The position numbers and the translations under genes are program-made. The notes under the pieces are model-generated. The model was given only the letters and a program-made list of their open reading frames with translations, had not been told where the DNA came from and made no database searches. DNA of 64,000 nucleotides from Evansella alkalicola (GTDB taxonomy: Bacteria > Bacillota > Bacilli > Bacillales > Salisediminibacteriaceae): NCBI RefSeq assembly GCF_019042735.1, contig NZ_JAHQCR010000088.1:248001-312000 (forward strand), given 5' to 3'. This document shows positions 52,474 to 61,824 of this stretch, piece by piece; position 1 is the first letter of the stretch; each line of letters opens with the position of its first letter.

Positions 52474-53604
52474 TTACCCTTTCCATTCATATGGGTCTTC
52501 ATTGAAAAAGGCATATTCTTCCATACAGCTTAAGCCCTTCCCATTTACATTCACCTGAAACGCTGAACTAATTCCACCGGGTTGCACGAGCGATTGAATG
52601 GCACGATTGAGCTTATATGTATCTGAAAAAGGGTTAAAATCCTTAACTTCCTCTAAAAAAGTAAATAAACCTGCTTTTAATAAAAATTTATCCTGTGAAG
52701 TATGAACGACTTCCGTCATATAACTCGATATGATTTTTTTATAAGCATCCCATTGCACATGAGAAGTAAGGTCCATATTCCCTGGGTGCTTTAACGGATT
52801 ATGAATCATCTCATGTTTATAATATCCACGTAACGATCCTTCCCTACGCTCAGGAGCTAACAATTCTTCATTTGTATATCCGTAATCGATCGTCACAATG
52901 ATTCCCCGTTCCAACCAAGGTGCAACTTCCTCTAACCATTCCTTCATTGAAAAGTTAATTTCTGTTCTGTAATGATTGGGTAAAGAAGGACCATACTGCT
53001 CCAACCATTTCTCCAATTCTTCATCAGCCTGATACAATACTTCTTTTAGCTCCCCTTCCACTTCCTCGAGCTTTACTTCAAACAGTTGATCCTTTTCCTT
53101 TTCCACAACCTTTACAGGAAAAGCATCTAATAATTCATTGGAGAAGATTACCCCACTGAAGCTTGGATGGTCACTCACCATTTCCTTATATGTCGAGTAA
53201 ACTTTCACTTTATCCTCAAATTCTCCTAAAGCTATTTTTAGTGTTTCTTGATGATACGGACTCGCCTCAATGATTAAGTAATGCATGTTTTCAAATAAGG
53301 CTTCTTCTTTCTCTTTAAAATACGTTAAGGCACTTTTAGCAAAGCGGCCATCCCCTGCTCCCCATTCACAAATTGACGGATCTAACCCTTCCTTCTGGAT
53401 TACATCAGCAAAGAAGCGGGCACACGTTTTTGGAAAAACAGGGTGGACATGATTACTAGTATAGAAATCTCCCTCTTTCCCAAGTTTACGATTTGTTTTC
53501 ATATAATACCCTATCTCTTTATCATAAAGTGCAGTGTCCATAAAAGTAGAATAGCTCCAAGGAGGCGTTGATCTTTGACTTAATTTTTGTAGAATATCTC
53601 CCAT
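52474..53604 (-). CDS. SAM-dependent methyltransferase, MidA/NDUFAF7 family
   Basis: 376 aa. Conserved YMKTNRKLGKEGDFYTSNHVHPVF, SAM motif CEWGAGDGRFAKSAL, FSNELLDAFPVKVV and TIDYGYTNEELLAPERREGSLRGYYKH. Mitochondrial relatives methylate an arginine of complex I; bacterial substrate unknown. SD GGGAGAGG precedes ATG 53604. Monocistronic. Confidence 0.9.
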   Translation of the reverse strand: MGDILQKLSQRSTPPWSYSTFMDTALYDKEIGYYMKTNRKLGKEGDFYTSNHVHPVFPKTCARFFADVIQKEGLDPSICEWGAGDGRFAKSALTYFKEKEEALFENMHYLIIEASPYHQETLKIALGEFEDKVKVYSTYKEMVSDHPSFSGVIFSNELLDAFPVKVVEKEKDQLFEVKLEEVEGELKEVLYQADEELEKWLEQYGPSLPNHYRTEINFSMKEWLEEVAPWLERGIIVTIDYGYTNEELLAPERREGSLRGYYKHEMIHNPLKHPGNMDLTSHVQWDAYKKIISSYMTEVVHTSQDKFLLKAGLFTFLEEVKDFNPFSDTYKLNRAIQSLVQPGGISSAFQVNVNGKGLSCMEEYAFFNEDPYEWKG

Positions 53605-53657
53605 GCCATAACCTCTCCCATTAGATATATATATTTAAAGAAAATAATTTAACACTG

Positions 53658-53686
53658 TTGACATAGTGTAAATGCGGAATTATAAT
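53658..53686 (+). promoter_or_regulatory. Consensus sigma-A promoter of a small RNA
   Basis: Perfect TTGACA (53658-53663), 17-bp spacer, perfect TATAAT (53681-53686). No protein gene follows on this strand until 54790. Confidence 0.88.
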
Positions 53687-53692
53687 AAACTT

Positions 53693-53806
53693 GTCAGTAG
53701 AACAATGATCTTCGGGAGTTCCCCCTCCCCCCTCAAAAGTTCATTGATACTTGATTAACTCCCCAAACGACCTTCAATGTTCCCCATTGGAGGTCATTTT
53801 TTATTT
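53693..53806 (+). ncRNA. Candidate C-rich trans-acting small RNA
   Basis: About 110 nt, behind a consensus promoter and closed by an intrinsic terminator (GACCTTCAATG/CATTGGAGGTC, 11 bp, 5-nt loop, then ATTTTTTATTT). It contains a pyrimidine tract of 11 C and 2 T (53721-53733) plus CTCCCC (53759-53764), both complementary to Shine-Dalgarno sequences. CAATGA/TCATTG arms leave the long C tract in a loop. C-rich loops of this kind mark FsrA and RoxS/RsaE in Bacillota. No reading frame of note. Name not assigned. Confidence 0.72.
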
Positions 53807-53907
53807 GGCTCTGTTAAGTTAAAATGTTGATATTGAATGCATTTGATATTTAATACAGTTGATTTTTTGAGAAAGGTACGCCTGTCTCTTCCTCAACAAG
53901 CCAATCC

Positions 53908-54549
53908 CTACCATCCAAATCCATTAATGAACGGATTGATTTCCTTTTCTTCCCCTATCGTTGTAGAAGGACCATGACCATTGGCTACAATCGTATCATC
54001 TGGAAGATTCAATAGCTTTTCATGAATGGTATTCATTAGTGTATCATGATCTCCTCCAGGTAAGTCCGTTCTTCCAACACCACCATGAAATAAAACATCC
54101 CCTGAGAAGATTACCTTTTCTTCAGGAACATAATAGGAGACACTACCTGGAGAATGCCCAGGAGTTTCATACACGATAAATTCTAGCGTTCCAATTTTTA
54201 ACGTATGCTCTTCCTTCAACAGCTTGTCCGCAGGCTGAGTCTTAATTTGCGGAATACCTTGGAATAGACCTGAACCGTTTAAAGCTGGATCAATAAGCCA
54301 ATCTGCTTCTTTTTCATGCAAGTAAACTGGCGCATGAAACTCTTTTCTTACTGCGTCTACTGCTCCAATGTGATCAAAATGTGCGTGTGTTAATAAAACC
54401 CCATTGATGGTTATATTCAATTCTTTAATGAAGGATATGAGTTTTTTTTCATCTCCTCCTGGATCTATCATAACCCCTTCTTTATTTTCATTGTAAAAAA
54501 GATACCCGTTTGTCTGTAATGGTCCTAATGGAATTTGTTTCCACTCCAT
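53908..54549 (-). CDS. MBL-fold hydrolase YqgX (glyoxalase II-like)
   Basis: 213 aa. Metallo-beta-lactamase motifs LTHAHFDHIG, ETPGHSPGSVSYY, FSGDVLFHGGVGRTD and NGHGPST give the two-zinc site. Related to hydroxyacyl(glutathione/bacillithiol) hydrolases. In Bacillus, which uses bacillithiol, a thioester of bacillithiol is the likely substrate (inference). Confidence 0.9.
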   Translation of the reverse strand: MEWKQIPLGPLQTNGYLFYNENKEGVMIDPGGDEKKLISFIKELNITINGVLLTHAHFDHIGAVDAVRKEFHAPVYLHEKEADWLIDPALNGSGLFQGIPQIKTQPADKLLKEEHTLKIGTLEFIVYETPGHSPGSVSYYVPEEKVIFSGDVLFHGGVGRTDLPGGDHDTLMNTIHEKLLNLPDDTIVANGHGPSTTIGEEKEINPFINGFGW

Positions 54550-54789
54550 TTTTCAGCCTCCTCATAATTCAAAATCTACTACATAATATTGTACTATATG
54601 TTTATATAACATTTCGAGAATTGGATAATGCTGTTTCCCTCGACAAAATAGTGAAAACCCAGTAAAATAATAAATGTAAATTGTGGGTATAATTAAAATG
54701 ACTATGGATAAAGTTGTTTTACCATAGTAAGAAGCATTGTCATTGTCTTAATTTAGTACATAATAGAAGGTATAAAGGGGGAGCAATAA

Positions 54790-54999
54790 ATGGTATTAGG
54801 TATCATAACACTACTTATTTCCATCTTAGCAGCTGTTGGTCTTTTCAGAGAACTAAAAAAGAAAAACTTTTTTGCAGTGGGGTTTGCATTTATAACAGTA
54901 GCTGTGTTCGGATGGTTCTCTGTAATGACGATTTGGAAGATTATATTTCCAGACGAGGAAGCAGCACTATTACAAGTACTCAATACGATTGTCCTTTAA
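54790..54999 (+). CDS. YqgW family small membrane protein (DUF2759)
   Basis: 69 aa, SD AAGGGGGAG before ATG 54790. Two transmembrane helices (residues ~2-18 and ~27-50). Ends in a hairpin GAACGGAAA/TTTCCGTTC-TTTTTTT (55005-55035) that also serves as terminator facing the minus-strand gene. Function unknown. Confidence 0.85.
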   Translation: MVLGIITLLISILAAVGLFRELKKKNFFAVGFAFITVAVFGWFSVMTIWKIIFPDEEAALLQVLNTIVL

Positions 55000-55033
55000 G
55001 AAAAAGGAACGGAAATTTTCCGTTCCTTTTTTT

Positions 55034-55345
55034 CTATTCTTCCCCTAACTTACTCTGCACTGCGTTCAGCTTCCCTTGCATGGTACTAGCTTTATCCCTT
55101 CTGTCGTCGATTCTCACATTAGTAGCAACACGATGACAGCCATGTTTAAACGGAACTTCATGTATTTCCTTCAATATATCAAAGAGAACAGATATTTCCC
55201 CTTCAATAATCGTACTCATTGGTGTTAACTCATATTTAATTTCCTTATCAGTTGTTTTTAACAGCTGATGAATTTCAGCTACAACTGGAGAAACGCTCGT
55301 ATTCCCTGTTCCAATTGGTATTACAGTTACGTCAGCAATTGCCAT
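55034..55345 (-). CDS. Internal start: YqgV, thiamine-binding-like protein
   Basis: 103 aa if initiated at ATG 55345, 8 nt from SD AAAGGAGAG. MTH1187/YkoF-type ferredoxin-like fold; conserved ELTPMSTIIEGEISVLFDILKEIHE and TNVRIDDRRDK. Relatives bind hydroxymethylpyrimidine/thiamine. Length equals free-standing YqgV of B. subtilis, so this is a real gene even if also produced as the C-terminus of the fusion. Confidence 0.7.
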   Translation of the reverse strand: MAIADVTVIPIGTGNTSVSPVVAEIHQLLKTTDKEIKYELTPMSTIIEGEISVLFDILKEIHEVPFKHGCHRVATNVRIDDRRDKASTMQGKLNAVQSKLGEE

Positions 55346-56152
55346 ACTCTTACTCTCCTTTTTAGGTTTATTAAAGCGAACTTTCGCCGGAAATTCTTTT
55401 AATGCTAGTCGCCGATAGGAACGAATCGCCGTGTTTAAATGGACCTTTTCCGGTTCAAGGGTGGTTACATATTGTTGTAACCAATAAGAACCTGCTAAAA
55501 TCAAGCGGTGTACAACAGTCAGTTTCGTTCTGTTTATCCAATAGGTCAATAGAGGCCACATCATTACAGATAAATAAGTAGCAAGCTCTAGACTAGGGAG
55601 CAATGAACCATTTTGCAAGATCAGTATTGGAATAAATAATAAAATAACAGAAACAAAAAATACTAAAATACTGTTAGTGGAGCAATAACGATTCGTGATC
55701 GCCGCTTCCTCTATTTCTTTCCGCTTTGCTATAGATACAATCCCTCTATAACTAAATACCTTATGTTCTGCCCCATGATATTTTCTCATTTCCCTCGGAA
55801 ACCAAAAATGTGTTCCATAAAAAAAATAAATAATCGTAAACGCTGGTAAACCTGATAAGGGGACAGTAAAGCCAACAGCGGTTAAAAGGGACGGACCTAC
55901 AATAGCTAATATCCAACCGAAGAAAAAGAGATAAAACCATAATGGCATGGAAAAGAGAAGAAGCTTTACTACTTCTAGTAATACCTTTGGCTTCAATGGT
56001 TTTAACCATGTTTTTTCCACCCCATTATCATTGTAGCTACAGGACACATACCTTTTACCAACAAAGAAAATCCCCTTTTGAAACGATAGCCCCCTTACCA
56101 AATATACCAAGTCCCTTCTTATGGAAGTGGTATTGTGCGCTGAATCATCCAA
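55034..56152 (-). CDS. DUF1385 membrane protein fused in frame to YqgV
   Basis: 372 aa in one frame. Residues ~15-265 are DUF1385-like: four or more transmembrane helices with the hallmark YHGAEHKVFSY (residues ~128-138) and TNRYCSTNSILVFF. Residues 270-372 are a complete YqgV/MTH1187 thiamine-binding-like domain (MAIADVTVIPIGTG...). No stop codon separates them. An SD and ATG exist at the YqgV border (55345), so free YqgV may also be made. The start region overlaps the upstream gene by 34 bp, so the true start may be further in. Confidence 0.75.
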   Translation of the reverse strand: MDDSAHNTTSIRRDLVYLVRGLSFQKGIFFVGKRYVSCSYNDNGVEKTWLKPLKPKVLLEVVKLLLFSMPLWFYLFFFGWILAIVGPSLLTAVGFTVPLSGLPAFTIIYFFYGTHFWFPREMRKYHGAEHKVFSYRGIVSIAKRKEIEEAAITNRYCSTNSILVFFVSVILLFIPILILQNGSLLPSLELATYLSVMMWPLLTYWINRTKLTVVHRLILAGSYWLQQYVTTLEPEKVHLNTAIRSYRRLALKEFPAKVRFNKPKKESKSMAIADVTVIPIGTGNTSVSPVVAEIHQLLKTTDKEIKYELTPMSTIIEGEISVLFDILKEIHEVPFKHGCHRVATNVRIDDRRDKASTMQGKLNAVQSKLGEE

Positions 56153-56709
56153 TACGCTTCCCCGTAATCATCAATTACTGCACTGATGTCATCTCCAGCC
56201 GCTAAATCAAATGGTGTATCAAACCAAGTGTGATAATACCTTACTCCAACATGAGCAGCTGATTGATCAAGCTCTTGTAAAAACATCGTGATATTTCCAC
56301 TTGCCCCAAAGATTGCTTCCTCTTCTACTTTACTAGGAAACGTAAATGCTACACCACTCTCTGTCAAAACCTTATCTTCAGTATCGTAAATAGGATTACC
56401 AGATTGTGTTAGTGTTAGTTTTCCTGTCTCCCAGTCCACTTCTTGAATAGGAGTCATTTCCTCTGTATATACGATTATTTCCATGAAGTCGTTCCCTACA
56501 ATATTATCTTCTGGAACGTCTGTCCATCGCCAAGTAAGGTCAATCTCAACACCTTCGTTTACTGCTTCTGCCTCAAGATCTAAAAGTACATGACTTTCTA
56601 GTTCTTCATTCGTGATTACTGGCGTTTGGTTGATCGTATAAAAGCCAAATGCAAATAACAAGATCATGACTGATAATGGTATTAAAAACACAATGACGTT
56701 TTGCTTCAT
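56119..56709 (-). CDS. Membrane-anchored hypothetical protein
   Basis: 196 aa. One N-terminal transmembrane helix (residues ~5-26), remainder extracytoplasmic, acidic and beta-rich (WRWTDVPEDNIVGND; ELDQSAAHVGVRYYHTWFDTPFD). No lipobox. No family recognised. Its 3' end overlaps the DUF1385-YqgV frame, suggesting co-transcription. Confidence 0.65.
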   Translation of the reverse strand: MKQNVIVFLIPLSVMILLFAFGFYTINQTPVITNEELESHVLLDLEAEAVNEGVEIDLTWRWTDVPEDNIVGNDFMEIIVYTEEMTPIQEVDWETGKLTLTQSGNPIYDTEDKVLTESGVAFTFPSKVEEEAIFGASGNITMFLQELDQSAAHVGVRYYHTWFDTPFDLAAGDDISAVIDDYGEAYWMIQRTIPLP

Positions 56710-56809
56710 TTATTACACAACTCTTTTCAATAGATTATTAAATTCATTTTTCACAGGCTTACATAGAACTAGAACTACGACGTCATGCAACCCCCGCTTT
56801 GTTTTTTTG

Positions 56810-57796
56810 TTACTGTACTTCGTTTTCCATCTTCTTTAAACTTGTTTTTCCTAACCAAGCAGCACCGATTACACCGGCATCGTTACCTAATGTAGCAATG
56901 CGTATCGCTGTTTCTTTTGCAATCTTCGGAATAGCGTATTTCTTAAATTCAGCCTCAAGCTTGTCCACTAAAAATGTCCCTGCTTTAGAAACGCCGCCGC
57001 CAATGACGATCGTTTCAGGATTTAGTGTATTTGAAAGGTTTGCAAGTGCAAGTCCTAAGTGATGGGCAAAGGTATCCACGACACTTATCCCTATGTCATC
57101 TCCAGCCTTCGCTGCATCGAGTACATCCCTTGCAGATATACTTTCCCTTTCATCAAGCTTCTTCTTTAGGAGACCTTCTGGAGACTGCGTTACTGCTTCC
57201 AACCCTAGGCGGGCAATTCCCGTTGCTGAGGCCACAGTTTCCAGACAACCCTTTTTCCCACAGTTGCATGGGGCTCCCCCCTCTACTACTGATGCTATGT
57301 GGCCAATTTCTCCAGCCATGCCATTTTGTCCATGTATAATTTCTCCACCTGCAATGACGCCACCACCAACACCTGTTCCTAACGTAACACAAACAAGGTT
57401 TGTCGCACCATTTCCTGCACCTTTCCACATCTCACCTACGGAAGCTAAATTGGCATCATTATCTACAAAAGTAGGAACTCCCATTAATTCTTCCATTTGT
57501 TTTTTTAAACCAAAGTTCTTCCAACCAAGATTAACCGCTTCAAATATCATTCCATTTTCCACATCAATAAAACCAGGTGCCCCCACGCCTATAGAAAGAA
57601 CGGAAGACTTATGTATTTGCGATTCCTCTAATTTTTCTTGAACAGACTTTACAATGTCAGGTACTATATTTTTTCCCGAATCGGATTTATCCGTTGGTAT
57701 CTCCCATTTTGTTATGATATTTCCACCCATATCAATGAAAGCTTGCTTCACGGTTGTACCACCAATGTCTATACCGACTAGTATTTTTTCAGTCAT
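56810..57796 (-). CDS. glcK: ROK-family glucokinase
   Basis: 328 aa. ATP motif VGIDIGGTTVK, sugar-binding FVDNDANLASVGEMWKGAG with catalytic Asp, ROK signature with zinc site GHIASVVEGGAPCNCGKKGCLETVASATGIAR, C-terminal ETIVIGGGVSKAG. Phosphorylates glucose to glucose-6-phosphate. Follows yqgQ, as in B. subtilis. Confidence 0.96.
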   Translation of the reverse strand: MTEKILVGIDIGGTTVKQAFIDMGGNIITKWEIPTDKSDSGKNIVPDIVKSVQEKLEESQIHKSSVLSIGVGAPGFIDVENGMIFEAVNLGWKNFGLKKQMEELMGVPTFVDNDANLASVGEMWKGAGNGATNLVCVTLGTGVGGGVIAGGEIIHGQNGMAGEIGHIASVVEGGAPCNCGKKGCLETVASATGIARLGLEAVTQSPEGLLKKKLDERESISARDVLDAAKAGDDIGISVVDTFAHHLGLALANLSNTLNPETIVIGGGVSKAGTFLVDKLEAEFKKYAIPKIAKETAIRIATLGNDAGVIGAAWLGKTSLKKMENEVQ

Positions 57797-57876
57797 CTTT
57801 ATCTACCTCTTTTTATTTTTGTTATCTTCTATTGTATCATTCTATTGTAATACTGCATGGATAGTTTGTGAAAAAT

Positions 57877-58098
57877 TTATTGCCTTCTTTTTAATTCAAT
57901 TTGCCTTTCTTTCATTAATAAAAGGCGAGCATCACGATAAAATAACTCTTCCACCATTCCTAAGCGAAAGAGTTCCTTTACTTCTTCTTCCATTAGCTCA
58001 ATATCTCCAAGTCTATCTCCAGAATAAATAAAGCTCCCATAATTTTTTAAGTACTGCTGAAGTTCAAAAAAAGTCATTCCATTCACCTGTTCTTTCAA
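57877..58098 (-). CDS. YqgQ family protein (DUF910)
   Basis: 73 aa; initiation may instead use the internal Met of MTFFELQQYL. Three-helix protein (FELQQYLKNYGSFIYSG; EEEVKELFRLGMVEEL; ARLLLMKERQIELKR). Conserved between a membrane gene and glcK in Bacillus; proposed nucleic-acid binder by structure; function unknown. Confidence 0.88.
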   Translation of the reverse strand: MKEQVNGMTFFELQQYLKNYGSFIYSGDRLGDIELMEEEVKELFRLGMVEELFYRDARLLLMKERQIELKRRQ

Positions 58099-58112
58099 TC
58101 CGTTTCCATCTA

Positions 58113-58625
58113 TTATATCAATTTTATCAGTCCAAGGAAGACAAATAAAACTAAAGGTAGATAGATAAATACCGGAGTTCCCCTAAACATAGACTTTAAG
58201 TTGGCCATTGCGAACGCTCCAACTAACAGCATTCCTCCAAATGCAGGGAGTAGGAGTAGTAAAAACCAGGAAGATAGACCGATATTAGCAAAGTCAATTC
58301 CTATCAATAAAAAGAAACCAGCTAAAAGAGCCCAATGTATCCAACCACGGTAGGAGAAGTAACCATATGATGGATGGAATTGTCTGAAAAAGAAGTAAGC
58401 AATTCCAATACAGAATAATACAATGACTATCTTTGTAAATAATAATGGAAGCCAACTAAATAGCGCTCCCCCAAGCAGTACTCCAATGAAAAACGAACCA
58501 AAACATAATGCAATTAGTATAATAAAGAAGAATGGTAGCGTATACCATACCTTCACAGCAATTAACGTTCCTACAGCCAAGCCTGCAAGTGCAATAAAAA
58601 AGAAAACAGAGAAAAATGTTGCCAT
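58113..58625 (-). CDS. Hypothetical polytopic membrane protein
   Basis: 170 aa, about six transmembrane segments covering nearly all of it. Short loops, few charges (FSWLPLLFTKIVIVLFCIGIAYFFF). No family recognised. Directly upstream of yqgQ (14-bp gap), so in one operon with yqgQ-glcK. Occupies the place of the rhomboid/membrane genes near yqgQ in B. subtilis. Confidence 0.65.
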   Translation of the reverse strand: MATFFSVFFFIALAGLAVGTLIAVKVWYTLPFFFIILIALCFGSFFIGVLLGGALFSWLPLLFTKIVIVLFCIGIAYFFFRQFHPSYGYFSYRGWIHWALLAGFFLLIGIDFANIGLSSWFLLLLLPAFGGMLLVGAFAMANLKSMFRGTPVFIYLPLVLFVFLGLIKLI

Positions 58626-58795
58626 CTTCAGCCCCCCTTACTATCCACTTTATGAAGATAAAATAGGATTAGGACAAGAAAATGACAAGCACCTTTTTTT
58701 CCTATTGATGTTGAGATTCACATATACATTAAAAATTGATATACTATCTCCATTGAGTAGATAGCATGAGCACATCTAAGAAACGAGGTATTATT

Positions 58796-59179
58796 ATGTC
58801 TAAAAATAAATTAGAGGAAATTATACAGCACGGAATATACGGAAAACCTGAATTGTTGCCTGAAGAAAGAAAATTATTTTTAGGAACAATATCAGAACGT
58901 GTGTACCTTGCTTTAACAAATAATCAAGTAAGAAAAAGAGGTATATACTCAGAAGCTGAAACTGTTATGAAACAAAACAAAGATGTACATATGTATATTA
59001 ATGGAAGTCTGAGCTATCCTAGTTATTCAAACTATGTACAGGCAGCTAACAAATCTTCCGTTCCATTCACAATTGTAAACGATAACCGTGAATCTCCACT
59101 TGGTGTAGTTTTAGCTGCATCTAAAGCACTTGATAAGCAAGGAGATCTTTTTATAGAAGACGACGACTTTGATATGTAA
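58796..59179 (+). CDS. YueI family protein (DUF1694)
   Basis: 127 aa from ATG 58796 (SD ACGAGGTA); longer frame to 58766 lacks an SD. Compact alpha/beta protein similar to tRNA-binding L7Ae/LytTR-sized folds: EERKLFLGTISERVYLALTNNQV, then PFTIVNDNRESPLGVVLAASKAL. Function unknown. Followed by a terminator. Confidence 0.88.
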   Translation: MSKNKLEEIIQHGIYGKPELLPEERKLFLGTISERVYLALTNNQVRKRGIYSEAETVMKQNKDVHMYINGSLSYPSYSNYVQAANKSSVPFTIVNDNRESPLGVVLAASKALDKQGDLFIEDDDFDM

Positions 59180-59231
59180 AAATAAAATACAGAAAAAGCA
59201 TCCAGCGGTCGTAACGAGCGTTGGACATTGG

Positions 59232-59275
59232 AAAAGGGGTACTGCATTTGGAATAATAGCAGTACCCCTTTTTTG
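59232..59275. terminator. Terminator after yueI, convergent with spoVAF-like gene
   Basis: GGGGTACTGC/GCAGTACCCC perfect 10-bp stem with a 13-nt loop followed by TTTTTTG on plus and TTTTCC on minus. The sequence before it (59193-59230) is a fragment of the 128-bp repeat family. Confidence 0.88.
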
Positions 59276-59289
59276 TATACCCTCATTCA

Positions 59290-60750
59290 TCATCGATCTG
59301 GATCAACTGGATGAATCGCTCTTGGACGCCGATTCTTTAATGGCATTGGAGCCCTTAACAGCACATCCCTTAATCCACGGAAATTAAACGGCAGGAATGG
59401 CCAAAAATATGGTGTTTCCAGCGACCTCATTGTTGATAGTAAGAAAATTAACAGCAGTGTACCTACCATATAGCCAGGCACATGGAATATAGACACGATT
59501 ATAAGTAATAATATGCGGATAATCCTATTCGCAAGACTCATCTCATAGCTTGGTGTAGCAAAGGACCCAACAGCTGCGATTGCTAAATATAAAACAACTT
59601 CATGAGAGAATAGACCAACCTCAATGGCAACTTCCCCTATCAGGATAGCAGCTACAAGTCCAAGTGCCGTAGCCAAAGCTGACGGTGTATGAATGGCTGC
59701 CATTCTCAGCATCTCAATCCCTGCTTCCGCCAAAATAAATTGAGCTACGAGTGGCACTTGTCCAACCTCGTTAGGACCGATATAAGATAGCTCATTCGGA
59801 AGCATATCGGGATTTACAGCAAATAAATACCATAAGGGTAATAAAAATATTGACGCCCATACTGCTGCGAACCTCACCAACCTCAATGTAGCCCCAACGA
59901 TTGGTTTTTGACGATACTCCTCAGCATGCTGTAAATGGTGCCAAAACGTAGTCGGTAATACAATTACACTTGGTGAACCATCGACAAGTATTAATACATG
60001 CCCTTCGAATAAATGGGAGGAGGCTACGTCAGGACGCTCTGTATAGCGAACTAGGGGATATGGGTTATAATGCTGTCCAAATAAATACTCTTCTAATGTT
60101 TTATCTCCCATTGGTAAGCCGTCAGTGTCTATTTTATCTAATTTATCTTTCAAATAAATGACGATATCTGGATCAGCTATATCATCAATATAGGTGATAC
60201 AGATATCAGATTGAGAGCGACGTCCAATCTTAATATACTCATGCCTAAGCGTCCGGTCTCTCACCCTTCTACGAATTAAACCGGCATTAAAAACTAGGGT
60301 TTCAACAAATCCATCCTTTGATCCCCGAATGACTTGTTCCGTGTCAGGCTCTTCTGGCCCACGCACAGGGTATTCACGAGTATCAACTAATATAATTTCA
60401 TCAAAGCCTTCAACAACAAAAGCCGCTTGACCAGCTAAAACTTGATCTATTACCACTTCTAAATCAGTTGTTGTTTCAATTTCAATAAATGGGATTCTTG
60501 CCTTTGTTAGCCTGTCAATGATGGTTCCCTTGACTTTATCTTTCTGAAAGGAAATAAGTTCTCTTTGTATTTGCGTGATAGCCTCGTCTTTTGCAAAAGC
60601 ATCGACAGCAAATAGCCCCATTTTCACTTCATCATATTCCAAGTCTATGTAAATGAGATCAAAGCTCTTATCAACTGCTAATTCTTTTTTCAGATAAGCT
60701 ATATTTGTAGCTAAATCTGTTGATGCAGGCTTCTTCACATTATCAGTCAC
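59290..60750 (-). CDS. SpoVAF/GerA-family spore membrane protein
   Basis: 486 aa. N-terminal cytoplasmic GerA A-subunit-type domain (residues ~1-290) with VRGPEEPDTEQVIRGSKDGFVETL, RRSQSDICITYIDDIADP; then about five transmembrane helices (residues ~300-460) with TPSALATALGLVAAILIGEVAIEVG. Localises to spore inner membrane and supports germination. Sequence reads closest to SpoVAF, but the spoVA operon is not here, so it is a stand-alone copy. Confidence 0.88.
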   Translation of the reverse strand: MTDNVKKPASTDLATNIAYLKKELAVDKSFDLIYIDLEYDEVKMGLFAVDAFAKDEAITQIQRELISFQKDKVKGTIIDRLTKARIPFIEIETTTDLEVVIDQVLAGQAAFVVEGFDEIILVDTREYPVRGPEEPDTEQVIRGSKDGFVETLVFNAGLIRRRVRDRTLRHEYIKIGRRSQSDICITYIDDIADPDIVIYLKDKLDKIDTDGLPMGDKTLEEYLFGQHYNPYPLVRYTERPDVASSHLFEGHVLILVDGSPSVIVLPTTFWHHLQHAEEYRQKPIVGATLRLVRFAAVWASIFLLPLWYLFAVNPDMLPNELSYIGPNEVGQVPLVAQFILAEAGIEMLRMAAIHTPSALATALGLVAAILIGEVAIEVGLFSHEVVLYLAIAAVGSFATPSYEMSLANRIIRILLLIIVSIFHVPGYMVGTLLLIFLLSTMRSLETPYFWPFLPFNFRGLRDVLLRAPMPLKNRRPRAIHPVDPDR

Positions 60751-60891
60751 TACGATCCCCCCTATCTCTATTTCTATTGTTCACGATTTTAGGGAAACCA
60801 TTCAGTAAGTAAAAAAAGAAAAAGCATAACCAAGGGTAGGTTGTCATATAACGTAATAGATACGCTTGTCTCTGAAAGGAGTGAAAGAGCT

Positions 60892-61791
60892 TTGTTTCGA
60901 CAGAAAAAACGATTAATAGGAATCATCATATTTTCTTTTATTTTTTCCATCGCAATCTATTCTTTTACACCTTGGTTTTCTTCCTCGAAAATGAGTGAGA
61001 CGTTCCTGTACTTTCCAGAGGATGATCAACTATCTTTTACAAAATTTGAAACCAATATTAACCTCATGGAGATTAAGGACGAAAATGAATACTTCTTATC
61101 TTGGGAATTTGAATCACAAACTGACAAACCTGTTTATCTAAGACATGATGTCTCTCTATTTTTTGAAAACGGGAGGCTTGCAGATCTAGGAATAGTAAAA
61201 AATCAAGAGGTGGATCACCTTCTAGGTGACGGGATTTTTCATGGAGATGATAGTGGGAGACACGAGGCTATTACATATCATTATGCAGAGGTGCACTATT
61301 CTGATGATATTATTAGAAGCAAGAAAAAAATGAGCTCTGACATTTTATATGTAGTTGACTCCGCCCTTTCTCCATTACAGACGTTTAAAGAGCCGGCTAG
61401 TTCCATGGAACGGAAAAATAAAGAACTGCTGGATTCTATCATTGACCAGCAGCTCGACTATGTGTGGGAAGGACTAATGGAGGAATACAACATTAATCCA
61501 GACAATTACAACCAAATTCCATTTAACAAACTTGTTAAATATACTTCTGAACCATTACCTAATTTTTCTGAAGAGGAGTCCTCAAAAATTATTAGCAGGC
61601 TTTGGGAAGGATTATATCGTCACTATATTTTAGGAATCAACACTTTTACGGATAAAGACTATGACCCTATTGGTAATTCTCTACCTTTAATTTTGCTGCA
61701 TAAAGATGGTACTCATTTAATCATTGTTTATGAAACTGCTGACAAAACACCGCAGCAATTACTGCAGCAAATACCTTCAGAAAAGGAATGA
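60892..61791 (+). CDS. Membrane-anchored hypothetical protein
   Basis: 299 aa from TTG 60892 (SD AAAGGAG 10 nt upstream); frame open to 60841 without an SD. One transmembrane helix (residues ~9-29) after a basic start, the rest outside (YFPEDDQLSFTKFETNINLM; DGIFHGDDSGRHEAITYHYAEVHY). Secreted-side substrate-binding-like features are not evident. I do not recognise it. Lies divergent to the spoVAF-like gene. Confidence 0.65.
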   Translation: MFRQKKRLIGIIIFSFIFSIAIYSFTPWFSSSKMSETFLYFPEDDQLSFTKFETNINLMEIKDENEYFLSWEFESQTDKPVYLRHDVSLFFENGRLADLGIVKNQEVDHLLGDGIFHGDDSGRHEAITYHYAEVHYSDDIIRSKKKMSSDILYVVDSALSPLQTFKEPASSMERKNKELLDSIIDQQLDYVWEGLMEEYNINPDNYNQIPFNKLVKYTSEPLPNFSEEESSKIISRLWEGLYRHYILGINTFTDKDYDPIGNSLPLILLHKDGTHLIIVYETADKTPQQLLQQIPSEKE

Positions 61792-61824
61792 ATGGCGGGA
61801 CATAACTACTGATATTGTAATTTT

